Source: an uncultured Tenacibaculum sp. (GTDB lineage: Bacteria > Bacteroidota > Bacteroidia > Flavobacteriales > Flavobacteriaceae). Taken from it: a stretch of 64,000 nt of DNA. Location of the stretch: the NCBI RefSeq assembly GCF_947502995.1, contig NZ_CANNBW010000009.1, positions 1-64,000 on the forward strand, in the 5' to 3' direction. Position numbers and translations under genes: made by a program. Shown in pieces: positions 8,086-15,927 of this stretch (within the stretch, counting starts at the first letter, position 1; each line of letters starts with the position of its first letter). The notes beneath the pieces are model-generated. The model was not told the origin of the DNA and ran no database searches. It saw nothing but the letters and a program-made list of their open reading frames with translations.

Positions 8086-9078
8086 TTATTTCTTCTGATT
8101 TAATTCTGTTAATCGTTTTTTGATGAATTCAATTAAAGGTTCTAAATCTTGTTGTTTTTCATGTCTTTTAACTATTTGTCCATTTTCCACCCAACATGAT
8201 GGGAAATGTTTCCAAAAGCGCGAAATAAAAATTTTAGCAGTATTATCTTCATCACTTTTCACAAAATCATAGTCAATTAATATTACTGGGATTTTTTTAT
8301 CCGTGTTTTCCGATATACGAGTTAAAATCTTACTTCCTATGCTGAACGTGTAACCACTCCAGCTAGCTACTCCGCAAACCAAAGCATAATCTATAGATTC
8401 GATATTAAAATTTTCATCTCCTTGAATTAATTTATAATCGAATTTCCCATTGTTTAATACTTTACTTAATATTCCTTCTTCAATTAAAACTCTTCTGTTT
8501 TTAGCTTTTTTTATTTGGTTTTCATTCTGTTGTGTCAATGTATTTGTTTTAGTTTTTTTGATTTTATAATCAGGTTGTTTTACCGGTCTAAATTCTAGTA
8601 GTTTTTGTAGACTTTTGAAGTTTTTCATCATGTAAGTAAAGTCTTGTTTGCACAAATAGAACATTCCATTTGTTTTTCTAATTACAAGCTCATTACGATT
8701 TCTGAAAAAATCAACAACGCTATCTATTTTTTTATGATTAGAAGAGAATAAAGTTTTATTTTTTAATAAGAAGTAAGTATTGTTGAGATAAATTATCTTT
8801 TTATAATAGGGTTTATATATGATTTCATTCTTTTTGTTGATGACCCCATATGTAACAGGATAATATTTTTCCTTTTTAGGAGAGAAAATGAAATGTGTTG
8901 AATCTGTTTTCTTAAGATATGAATAGTTAGTTCCAAATTCTTTATTAAACTGAAGTAAGATATTATCTGTTTCAGACTTGTTTTCGATTTGTGCATTTAA
9001 TACAGAGCAAAAACAAATTAGCGTAATTGAGAATATAGTTTCAAGTAAATGGTTTATGTCAGTTTTTTTATAAGACAT
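8086..9078 (-). CDS. Exported protein with WG-like segment and thioredoxin-like C-terminus
   Basis: A 330-residue protein I do not recognise as a named family. Residues about 12-30 form a hydrophobic signal segment ending in LNAQ, so export is likely. A stretch near residues 75-95 (YGVINKKNEIIYKPYYKKI) resembles a WG/KWG beta repeat. A Lys-rich linker follows (about 170-200). The C-terminal 130 residues (YALVCGVASWSGYTF..., then IPVILIDYDF and SCWVENGQIVKR) look like a thioredoxin fold. However, the expected CxxC is replaced by SWSG, so redox activity would be lost. The gene stands alone on the minus strand, converging on the PurM-like gene. The domain assignments are tentative. Confidence 0.5.
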   Translation of the reverse strand: MSYKKTDINHLLETIFSITLICFCSVLNAQIENKSETDNILLQFNKEFGTNYSYLKKTDSTHFIFSPKKEKYYPVTYGVINKKNEIIYKPYYKKIIYLNNTYFLLKNKTLFSSNHKKIDSVVDFFRNRNELVIRKTNGMFYLCKQDFTYMMKNFKSLQKLLEFRPVKQPDYKIKKTKTNTLTQQNENQIKKAKNRRVLIEEGILSKVLNNGKFDYKLIQGDENFNIESIDYALVCGVASWSGYTFSIGSKILTRISENTDKKIPVILIDYDFVKSDEDNTAKIFISRFWKHFPSCWVENGQIVKRHEKQQDLEPLIEFIKKRLTELNQKK

Positions 9079-9104
9079 AATGAGTTGAATTATTGTTTTT
9101 TACT

Positions 9105-9157
9105 TGTCAAAAATAATAAAACTCCAAGTTCATATTGTTTTAAAATGAATTTGGAGT
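9105..9157 (-). terminator. Intrinsic terminator after the lectin-like gene
   Basis: Thirteen-base arms ACTCCAAGTTCAT (9121-9133) and ATGAATTTGGAGT (9145-9157) pair with a single G-T mismatch. On the minus strand the hairpin is followed by a T-rich tail (9105-9120). It lies 25 bases downstream of the lectin-like gene's stop. Confidence 0.75.
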
Positions 9158-9181
9158 AATGAATTCTTAAAAGTGTTTTTA

Positions 9182-9805
9182 CTAACTAATTCGTACAGTT
9201 AAATACCAACCACCATCATTGTCTGCTGACCAATTATCATTAGCAGCTATTTGTAATACTGTGTCTTGAGCTGCTGTTATGGTTCCAGCTGATCCTATGA
9301 ATACAGGTAATCCTCCAGCTTGAGCAACCAAACTATTTTTAGTTAAACCAGGAGCTGGAGCACCATGATCTGCAGTTACATTGAATTCGCCATTTGGGCT
9401 AAAAGGCCAACTTCCCCATGGTCCGAAAGTTATAATTCCTGAAGCTGTGATATGTACGGTCTCACCTTTTTTAATTTCAATTCCTGTGCTTTTCCATCCT
9501 TGATGTTTTGCTCCAATTCGCTCACTAAAAACTCTACCAGATGCAATATTTAATTCTTTATTTTCAGTTTTCAACATGCTAGAAACTCCATCTAATAATC
9601 CTATAAAAGTTTTTAAGCTTTTAATCCAGTTTTTAGGTAAGATAAGTGTGCCTTGAAGCGCAATCAAAATAGGTCTAGTAATTTTATAAATCTTATCTAT
9701 TTCTATAAGCATATCTTTAGAAACAATCTCTTCTTCTAATACTGGTTTTATTGTTAAATTCTCTTTATTGTCATCTATAAGTTGATTGATTTTTTCAAAA
9801 TCCAT
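9182..9805 (-). CDS. Protein with PA-IL (LecA)-like galactose-lectin domain
   Basis: A 207-residue protein. Roughly the last 115 residues resemble the PA-IL/LecA beta-sandwich lectin domain. The features seen are IKKGETVHITASGIITFGPW, a central LVAQAGGLPVFIGSAGTI, and an ending ANDNWSADNDGGWYLTVRI in the region where LecA-type domains bind Ca2+ and sugar. The first 90 residues are helical with no signal peptide and no recognised domain. It is 33 bases downstream of an alpha/beta hydrolase gene on the same strand and shares a terminator with it. Sugar specificity is not deducible. Without a signal peptide it must act inside the cell or be released another way. Confidence 0.55.
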   Translation of the reverse strand: MDFEKINQLIDDNKENLTIKPVLEEEIVSKDMLIEIDKIYKITRPILIALQGTLILPKNWIKSLKTFIGLLDGVSSMLKTENKELNIASGRVFSERIGAKHQGWKSTGIEIKKGETVHITASGIITFGPWGSWPFSPNGEFNVTADHGAPAPGLTKNSLVAQAGGLPVFIGSAGTITAAQDTVLQIAANDNWSADNDGGWYLTVRIS

Positions 9806-9838
9806 AATTAATGTTTTTAATTTTTTTTGATTTCTAAT

Positions 9839-10606
9839 TTATACGAACAACCTTTTGCAAAGTCTGAATACCGGGTTAAGAAATTTTGGATCTTTGCCTC
9901 TACCGTGAGGGTCAAAACCAACAGCACCAGTTCCGTATTTTAGGTGAATTCTTTCTCTATGTCTAATTCCGTTCAGTTTTTTAGCTAAAGCACTTTCAAG
10001 ATATACTACTGTATCGTTGTCATGATGACCTCTAAAATCTTCATAAGTAATTCCAAAACAATAGTATTTATGTCGATTATTAATGTCATTTTCGTTATGA
10101 TTTAGCTGGTGTAAAACTTCACTATATGGCATTATAGATTGTGGTCCTGGTGATGGAGCGAAAAAAAATGATGGAGCTATTCCTTCGTGTGGACTACAAA
10201 TAGTGATTAGATTTTTAACATGAAAGCCTTTCGAGATCATTGATCTAGCTACAATTCCCCCCATGCTGTAAGCTACTATAGTACAATCGTTGAAAGATAA
10301 ACCTTGTTTTGCTATTCTGTTTAAGATAGATTGGGCGCCCATATCAAATGAATCTCCAGTTTTATATGATATGTTCCATGTTCTATATTTTTTACCTCTA
10401 AGTTGACGTAATAGTGTCTGATTTATTTCATTCATCATTTCTTTATTAGAACTGAAAAAACCAGTAGGATTGAAACCATGTAATAATATCACGTCTTTAA
10501 CTTTTGTATTCGATTCGGTTGATAAATCATTAGAATCAATTCGTTCTATACTAAAATCTTCAATTACTATCTCGGTAGTTTCATTTATGTAGTTATAATT
10601 CTCCAT
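9839..10606 (-). CDS. Alpha/beta hydrolase, lipase/PGAP1-like
   Basis: A 255-residue alpha/beta-hydrolase resembling triacylglycerol lipase/PGAP1-like esterases. VILLHGFNPTG forms the oxyanion-hole region near residue 40, and VAYSMGGIVARS supplies the GxSxG nucleophile near residue 113. A late HHDNDTVVYLES segment could supply the catalytic His. No signal peptide is visible. I choose the ATG at 10606; an in-frame TTG two codons earlier is also possible. The gene is co-directional with the lectin-like gene 33 bases downstream, suggesting a two-gene operon. The substrate is unknown. Confidence 0.7.
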   Translation of the reverse strand: MENYNYINETTEIVIEDFSIERIDSNDLSTESNTKVKDVILLHGFNPTGFFSSNKEMMNEINQTLLRQLRGKKYRTWNISYKTGDSFDMGAQSILNRIAKQGLSFNDCTIVAYSMGGIVARSMISKGFHVKNLITICSPHEGIAPSFFFAPSPGPQSIMPYSEVLHQLNHNENDINNRHKYYCFGITYEDFRGHHDNDTVVYLESALAKKLNGIRHRERIHLKYGTGAVGFDPHGRGKDPKFLNPVFRLCKRLFV

Positions 10607-10779
10607 TTTCAATTATTTTGTATTCGTTTAATTATTCAATTTGATCAAATAGAATTTTAATTCGAAGTAAAATTATTTAGAAAACAGTTTTTTTATATAC
10701 ATACAAATAGGTAATTGTTTGTGAGGTAGTTGTTTAAGAGGGTTTCTGTGTTGAGTGATGAATGATGAAGTGTTTAGGT

Positions 10780-11379
10780 TTAATTACATAAACCTTCGAT
10801 TAAATCTATGTTTTTTAGCATAATCCATGTTTTGTGGTTGTATTTTTTAGGGGAAAATTTAAAAAGAAGAATGTTTTTCTGATCAGTTTTACAATACGTA
10901 TTTTCTATAATTACATTTAGCTTTAATCCAGTATTTGTAGCAAATCTATCATAAGTTGTAATTACTCCTTTGTATGTAGTTTTATCTTTGTGTAGCTTCG
11001 CTACTGCTTTATGTTTTTTTAAGTCTTTATTGTTTTCAATATTGTTTAAACCGTCAAAATATAGCTGTAAGTTTATCTCTAATTCATCTTTAGTAATTTC
11101 TCTATTTAAATCAATATTCCATACATAAACATAAGACCAAAAGTTTTGATGATCTGGATTCCTCCATCCTTCAGGTGGAAATCTAACTTCTGCTATTCCT
11201 TTGTAAATTATATTCTTAGCAAAAGGGATCGGAAATGAAAAAATTTCTTTTCCCCAAGAATTGTCCAATTCAATAATAGAAGATTTAGCGTTTTTGTAGT
11301 TATAATGTTGTTCTTTCTTTTGAGGAAAAAGAAGTAAAATTTGAAGCAAGAATAATAAAGTTAATACTGTCTTTTTCAT
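10780..11379 (-). CDS. Exported protein of unknown function
   Basis: A 199-residue protein with a clear N-terminal signal peptide: MKKTVLTLLFLLQILLLF followed by PQKK. The mature part is rich in Lys, Asn and aromatic residues and has no motif I recognise. FPPEGWRNPDHQNFWSYVYVW near residue 70 and a late WIMLKNIDLIEG segment are distinctive. It begins 2 bases after the stop of the YceI gene upstream on the same strand, so the two are very probably one operon and both products go to the periplasm. No function is proposed. Confidence 0.6.
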   Translation of the reverse strand: MKKTVLTLLFLLQILLLFPQKKEQHYNYKNAKSSIIELDNSWGKEIFSFPIPFAKNIIYKGIAEVRFPPEGWRNPDHQNFWSYVYVWNIDLNREITKDELEINLQLYFDGLNNIENNKDLKKHKAVAKLHKDKTTYKGVITTYDRFATNTGLKLNVIIENTYCKTDQKNILLFKFSPKKYNHKTWIMLKNIDLIEGLCN

Positions 11380-11381
11380 AA

Positions 11382-11879
11382 TTATAATTTTATTATAACT
11401 TCAAATCCTAAAGCATCAGAAATAGCATAATCTTTTACTTTGCTAGTGTAGTTTACATTCCATTTTCTTCGGTCTATTTTAAAACGCGTATTCATTTCTT
11501 TTTTATCAAAATCAAAATTAGCTCTGAAATTAATAGGTTTTGTAATTCCTAAACTTGTTAATGGAAATTTTTCAACATCAAAAAAATCCGGATCTTTTAA
11601 GTGATTAATTAAACTCTCTTTTCCTTCTTGTTCTTTAATATCACTGTTAGTCATCGAACTCATATCTATTATAAATTCACCGCCAGTAATTTTATCTCCT
11701 TTTTTTATAAAGAAACCTTCCTTAAATTTTATATAGCCGTCATGTCTGCCAAAATGAAATGTAAGTTCTCCAGTCCACTTAATTGTGCTCTGTTCAGTGT
11801 TTATACTTATTTTTTCTTGAGCATTACTGTTTAAAATTAGGGAAACTAGAGTCACAAATAGGATAATAATTTTTCTCAT
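11382..11879 (-). CDS. YceI-family periplasmic protein
   Basis: A 165-residue protein with a signal peptide ending in SNAQ at about residue 20, then a YceI-like lipocalin fold. Diagnostic segments are STIKWTGELTFHFGRHDGYIKF at the start (given here as first and last parts of one strand pair), GGEFIIDMSSM, and LKDPDFFDVEKFPLTSL. YceI proteins bind isoprenoid or other hydrophobic ligands in the periplasm, and the ligand is not deducible. It is the first gene of a pair with an exported protein of unknown function. It is one of four YceI-family genes in this window. Confidence 0.8.
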   Translation of the reverse strand: MRKIIILFVTLVSLILNSNAQEKISINTEQSTIKWTGELTFHFGRHDGYIKFKEGFFIKKGDKITGGEFIIDMSSMTNSDIKEQEGKESLINHLKDPDFFDVEKFPLTSLGITKPINFRANFDFDKKEMNTRFKIDRRKWNVNYTSKVKDYAISDALGFEVIIKL

Positions 11880-11995
11880 TGATTTAGATTTTTAAATTCT
11901 GAGTAAAACTATTTTTGATATTCGTGAAAAGTGTCAAACGATTGTAAAAGAAGTGTAAAAAACTTGTCAATAAATTCTTAATTACAATTTGATTT

Positions 11996-12415
11996 TTAGT
12001 TTTTAGTAATTTCAGATAAAATTAAATGAGTTGTTGTGTCTCCATAATCAATTAATTTATCTATGAATTCCTGTAAATGTAATTGATTTCTTAAAGCTAC
12101 TTTCATATGAATATTTTGTGATCCAGTAATTCGATAAGCTTTTTTAATTTCCGAAAATTGAAGAGAATCTTTCATAAAGATCTTCAGTTTTCCACTATAT
12201 AATTTCAGTATGATAAAAGCTTCTATTCCGTAACCAATTTTTGCGTAATCTATATCTGCTGAATATTTTTTAATTACTTCATTGTCTTCAAGCTTTTGAA
12301 CTCTTTCTCGAACAGCAGAAGGAGATAAGTTGATTTTTCTGCCTATGTCGGCAAATGATATTCTAGAATTTGCTTGTATTTCTTTAAGGATAGAAAGATC
12401 TATTTCATCAACCAT
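11996..12415 (-). CDS. Lrp/AsnC-family transcriptional regulator
   Basis: A 139-residue regulator of the feast/famine type. The N-terminal winged helix-turn-helix includes DLSILKEIQANSRISFADIG and LSPSAVRERVQKLED (about residues 5-45). The C-terminal RAM/AsnC ligand-binding domain follows (about 65-137) with AYRITGSQNIHMKVAL. It is divergent from the TauE-type exporter gene 129 bases away, a layout common for a regulator and its target; that link is inferred. Length matches the family's usual 140-165 residues. Confidence 0.85.
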   Translation of the reverse strand: MVDEIDLSILKEIQANSRISFADIGRKINLSPSAVRERVQKLEDNEVIKKYSADIDYAKIGYGIEAFIILKLYSGKLKIFMKDSLQFSEIKKAYRITGSQNIHMKVALRNQLHLQEFIDKLIDYGDTTTHLILSEITKN

Positions 12416-12509
12416 TGAATCGTTTGTTTGTTTAGTTTAAAAAAATGAATTCAACTTGATATTTCATAAAACACAACTGAATTAATTTCCTACTAAAGTA
12501 ATGGGTTTT

Positions 12510-12517
12510 TAATTTTG
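12510..12517 (+). promoter_or_regulatory. -7 promoter element deciding the TauE start
   Basis: TAATTTTG matches the TAnnTTTG -7 consensus exactly. It contains the TTG that would otherwise serve as the longest start for the exporter gene, so that TTG would be untranscribed. This favours the ATG at 12545. A good -33 element is not obvious. Confidence 0.55.
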
Positions 12518-12544
12518 ATTCAAAATTTTATTGATTTTTCTATC

Positions 12545-13270
12545 ATGGCTCTAAGTGTTTTTTTAATATTGATATTAGCAATTTTTCTAGGTTTTTTTAT
12601 ACAAACAGTAGTTGGTTTTGCTGGTGCTTTAGTTGCTTTGCCAATTTTATTAATAAGTATGAGTTTGCAGGATGCAATTGCTTATTTGGCATTGTTTTAT
12701 TTGTATTCTAGTATCATTTTAGTTTCTAAAGAATGGAAGAATATAGATAAATCGGTAATTTTTAAATTAATTTTAGCTACAATTATAGGTGTGACTATAG
12801 GTATTTGGGTGTTGCAATTTGGAAAACCTTTAGTTCTTAAAAAAATGCTCGGATTCTTTATTTTATTATACGTTATCTATACTACATTTCTAATTAAAAA
12901 TGAAGGAGTAAAAAATCCAAAACTTGGGTTTGTTTTCGGTTTGTTTGGTGGTTTTTTTTCAGGATTATTTTCTACAGGCGGACCTTTATACGTTATGGTT
13001 GTGAAAAACGCTGTTGTAGATATGAAAGTGTTTAGAGCTACAATGATCGGTGTTTTAGCTTTGATTACAATTACCAGAGTGCCAATTCTATTTGTGCAAG
13101 ATATACTTACAGTGAATCATGTTTACGATTCGCTACTTGTTATTCCTGTTTTTTTATTAGCAACATTTTTAGGTAAGAAACTTTATTCTAAACTTAATGA
13201 AAAGGCGATGAAAAATATGGTTTTAAGTTTGCTTTTTATTTCAGGTATTGTTTTATTGATAAAGAGCTAA
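12545..13270 (+). CDS. TauE/SafE-family anion exporter
   Basis: A 241-residue polytopic membrane protein of the TauE/SafE (DUF81) family, which transports sulfite, sulfoacetate or related organosulfur anions out of the cell. About seven hydrophobic segments are visible. The first family motif FIQTVVGFAGALVALPIL lies near the N-terminus, and the repeat-like GLFGGFFSGLFSTGGPLYVM in the second half. I choose the ATG at 12545, because a longer TTG start at 12515 lies inside a promoter element. The divergent Lrp-type gene may regulate it. It ends 2 bases from a converging lipoprotein gene. Confidence 0.8.
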   Translation: MALSVFLILILAIFLGFFIQTVVGFAGALVALPILLISMSLQDAIAYLALFYLYSSIILVSKEWKNIDKSVIFKLILATIIGVTIGIWVLQFGKPLVLKKMLGFFILLYVIYTTFLIKNEGVKNPKLGFVFGLFGGFFSGLFSTGGPLYVMVVKNAVVDMKVFRATMIGVLALITITRVPILFVQDILTVNHVYDSLLVIPVFLLATFLGKKLYSKLNEKAMKNMVLSLLFISGIVLLIKS

Positions 13271-13272
13271 AA

Positions 13273-13698
13273 CTACTTTATTTTATCAAAAACAAAATCA
13301 ATTGCAAAGTCGTTATTAGCAACTTTAGCTTTTAATTGTTTACCTTCTAACCAATAGGAAATTACCTTAGGAAATTCATTACTTGGATTTGTACAAGTTA
13401 ATGAGTTTTTAGTTAGTTCAGTGATCTCAAATAATGTTGGATTTTGATTCACACCTGTTACTTGTAAATATTTATTTCCTTTAAATTCAACGATTGATAA
13501 AATCTCTTTAAAAACAGTATCTTTTTCTTGAAGAGAATATCCAATTCCATTAAAATTCTGATTCCATATTTCAAAAGTTTCTTTAGAACCTTCGTTATTA
13601 ACACGTTTCCATTTTCCTATTAAAAAATCCGGATTTGTTACTTCTTGCTTGCAAGAGACGATTATCAAAAGAAAAAAAATAAAAAATAGCTGTTTCAT
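13273..13698 (-). CDS. Small lipoprotein of unknown function
   Basis: A 141-residue lipoprotein. The signal sequence MKQLFFIFFLLIIVSCKQE has a lipobox with the lipidated Cys at residue 16. The mature part (FLIGKWKRVNNEGS..., NGIGYSLQEKD) resembles small lipocalin-like lipoproteins of Bacteroidota, but I cannot assign a family. The start is the ATG at 13698. The open frame extends 48 codons further upstream, but that would overlap the prfA start region and bury the signal peptide. Confidence 0.65.
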   Translation of the reverse strand: MKQLFFIFFLLIIVSCKQEVTNPDFLIGKWKRVNNEGSKETFEIWNQNFNGIGYSLQEKDTVFKEILSIVEFKGNKYLQVTGVNQNPTLFEITELTKNSLTCTNPSNEFPKVISYWLEGKQLKAKVANNDFAIDFVFDKIK

Positions 13699-13783
13699 AT
13701 CAAACAATTTTTGTTCATACACTGATTTCCAGTACAACAAATTTAAAGAAAAGTCGTAAATTCGCACACCAACGAAAAGAATA

Positions 13784-14860
13784 ATGCTAGATAAATTACA
13801 GATTGTTAAACAACGTTTTGATGAGGTATCAGATTTAATCATTCAACCGGATATTATTTCTGATCAAAAACGTTATGTTCAGTTAAATAAGGAATATAAA
13901 GATTTAGGTAAAGTTGTTAAAAAAGCGGACGAATATCAAACGCTTTTAAACAATATAGATGAGGCTAAAGAAATCATTGCAGATGGAAGTGATGCAGAAA
14001 TGGTTGAAATGGCTAAAATGGAGATGGATGAAGCTAAAAATAGAATTCCAACTTTAGAAGAAGAAATCAAATTTTTATTAATTCCTAAAGATCCTGAAGA
14101 TGGTAAAAATGCTGTAGTTGAATTACGTGCTGGAACAGGAGGAGATGAGGCAAGTATTTTCGCTGGAGATTTATTTAGAATGTATTCTAAATATTGTGAA
14201 GGTAGAGGTTGGAAAGTTTCTATTGTAGATTATAGTGAAGGAACAAATGGTGGATTTAAAGAAATTCAGTTCGAAGTTTCAGGTGAAGATGTTTACGGAA
14301 CTTTAAAATTCGAGGCTGGAGTACATCGTGTACAACGTGTACCTCAAACAGAAACTCAAGGTAGAGTTCATACTTCTGCTGCAACTTGTATGGTTTTCCC
14401 TGAAGCTGAAGAGTTTGATGTTGAAATTAATCCAAAAGATGTTCGTATCGATTTCTTCTGTTCATCTGGACCTGGAGGTCAGTCTGTAAATACAACATAT
14501 TCAGCAGTTCGTTTAACACATATTCCAACAGGATTAGTTGCACAATGTCAGGATCAGAAATCTCAGCACAAAAACAAAGAAAAAGCATTTAAAGTATTAC
14601 GTTCTCGTTTATATGATTTAGAGTTGGCTAAAAAGCAAGCTGAAGATGCAGCAAAAAGAGGTTCTATGGTAACTTCTGGTGATCGTTCGGCTAAGATTAG
14701 AACATATAATTATCCACAAGGTCGTGTTACAGATCATAGAATTGGATTAACACTTTACGATTTACAAAATATTGTAAATGGAGATATTCAAAAAATTATA
14801 GATGAGCTTATGCTTGCTGAAAATACTTCTAAATTAAAAGAGTTAGGAGAAACAATTTAA
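13784..14860 (+). CDS. prfA: Peptide chain release factor 1
   Basis: A 358-residue class I release factor that ends translation at UAA and UAG. The GGQ tripeptide that triggers peptidyl-tRNA hydrolysis is at residues 231-233. The anticodon-like tripeptide is PxT (RVPQTETQG), which marks RF1; RF2 would have SPF. Domain 1 is the N-terminal coiled region. Length matches the E. coli protein (360). A -7-like TAAATTCG (13757-13764) precedes the start and a hairpin terminator follows, so it looks monocistronic. Confidence 0.97.
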   Translation: MLDKLQIVKQRFDEVSDLIIQPDIISDQKRYVQLNKEYKDLGKVVKKADEYQTLLNNIDEAKEIIADGSDAEMVEMAKMEMDEAKNRIPTLEEEIKFLLIPKDPEDGKNAVVELRAGTGGDEASIFAGDLFRMYSKYCEGRGWKVSIVDYSEGTNGGFKEIQFEVSGEDVYGTLKFEAGVHRVQRVPQTETQGRVHTSAATCMVFPEAEEFDVEINPKDVRIDFFCSSGPGGQSVNTTYSAVRLTHIPTGLVAQCQDQKSQHKNKEKAFKVLRSRLYDLELAKKQAEDAAKRGSMVTSGDRSAKIRTYNYPQGRVTDHRIGLTLYDLQNIVNGDIQKIIDELMLAENTSKLKELGETI

Positions 14861-14865
14861 TAAAG

Positions 14866-14889
14866 ACGCAACCAAAAGGTTGCGTTTTT
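14866..14889 (+). terminator. Intrinsic terminator after prfA
   Basis: ACGCAACC (14866-14873) pairs with GGTTGCGT (14878-14885) around an AAAA loop, followed by Ts. It starts 6 bases after the prfA stop. Confidence 0.85.
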
Positions 14890-14908
14890 AGTTTACGAAA
14901 TATTACTA

Positions 14909-15859
14909 ATGAACTACAGTAGAGATAAAATCATTAATATCGCTTTTTATAATGTTGAAAATCTATTTGATACAATAGATGATCCGTTAACTAATGATGA
15001 CAAATTTACACCAACAGGTGAGCGAAAATGGAATCATAAAAGATATTTTAAAAAGCTTCAGAAAATTAGTTATGTAATTTCTCAAATAGGGAAAGATTCA
15101 TCTAATGAAGCTCCAGCAATTGTTGGTTTAGTTGAGGTAGAAAATACTAAAGTATTGAATGACTTAATTCATCAAAAAAAACTTTTCGAATATGGTTATA
15201 GATATGTTCATTTTGAATCAAAAGATGAACGAGGAATTGATACAGCTTTACTCTACAGAGATCAATTTTTTGATCCTGTAAATAGTAGAAAAATTCAATT
15301 CGATTTTATTGATGAAAATGGAGAAAGAGATCATACAAGAGATGTTTTATTAGTTTCTGGTTTTTTAAATGGAGATTTAATTCACATTATCGTAAATCAT
15401 TGGCCGTCTAGAAGAGAAGGTGAAGAGATTACTAGACATAAAAGAATAAAAGCAGCTAAAGTAGTTAAACAAGTAATTGAGGAAATAAAAGAAGAAGATC
15501 AACAGGCAAAGATTATTATTATGGGAGATTTTAATGATAATCCATCTTCAGAAAGTATTAAAGATTATTTAGTTTCAGAAGATTTTTATAATCCGATGTT
15601 AAATCTTCATGCTAAAGGATTAGGTTCTTTAACGTACAAAAAAGAATGGTTTTTATTCGATCAAATTATCGTTTCTAAGAACTTATTAGATGGTGAAGTT
15701 GAACACAAGTTCATAGCAGCAAAAATTTTTAATAAAAGATGGCTAAAAACTCATAAAGGAAAACGTAAAGGAAGTCCATTTAGAACATATATTGGACCAT
15801 GGTATAAGGGAGGTTTTTCAGATCACTTTCCCATTTATGCAAGTTTTTTAAAAAAGTAA
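14909..15859 (+). CDS. Endonuclease/exonuclease/phosphatase-fold protein
   Basis: A 316-residue protein of the EEP (DNase I-like) superfamily of metal-dependent phosphodiesterases. Motifs appear in order: INIAFYNVENLFD at the N-terminus (conserved Asn), AIVGLVEVEN (metal-binding Glu), IVNHWPSRR (catalytic His), IIMGDFNDNP (Asp and Asn), and GGFSDHFPIYASF (final Asp-His). The catalytic set looks intact. No signal peptide is visible, so it is probably cytoplasmic. The substrate could be nucleic acid or a phospho-metabolite. It sits between prfA and a converging glmS and is bounded by terminators on both sides. Confidence 0.85.
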   Translation: MNYSRDKIINIAFYNVENLFDTIDDPLTNDDKFTPTGERKWNHKRYFKKLQKISYVISQIGKDSSNEAPAIVGLVEVENTKVLNDLIHQKKLFEYGYRYVHFESKDERGIDTALLYRDQFFDPVNSRKIQFDFIDENGERDHTRDVLLVSGFLNGDLIHIIVNHWPSRREGEEITRHKRIKAAKVVKQVIEEIKEEDQQAKIIIMGDFNDNPSSESIKDYLVSEDFYNPMLNLHAKGLGSLTYKKEWFLFDQIIVSKNLLDGEVEHKFIAAKIFNKRWLKTHKGKRKGSPFRTYIGPWYKGGFSDHFPIYASFLKK

Positions 15860-15880
15860 CCTAAAAAATAGGAATAAAAA

Positions 15881-15906
15881 AAACCAGCTGATAAAGCTGG
15901 TTTTTG
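15881..15906. terminator. Bidirectional terminator between nuclease-like gene and glmS
   Basis: AAACCAGCT (15881-15889) pairs with AGCTGGTTT (15895-15903). An A-run precedes it and a T-run follows, so it serves the converging genes on both strands. Confidence 0.9.
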
Positions 15907-15927
15907 TTTTATTTCTCTACTCTACTA

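Noticed and set aside
13699..13842. N-terminal extension of the lipoprotein gene
   Set aside because: It would overlap the prfA start and hide the signal peptide; the ATG at 13698 starts a proper lipoprotein signal.
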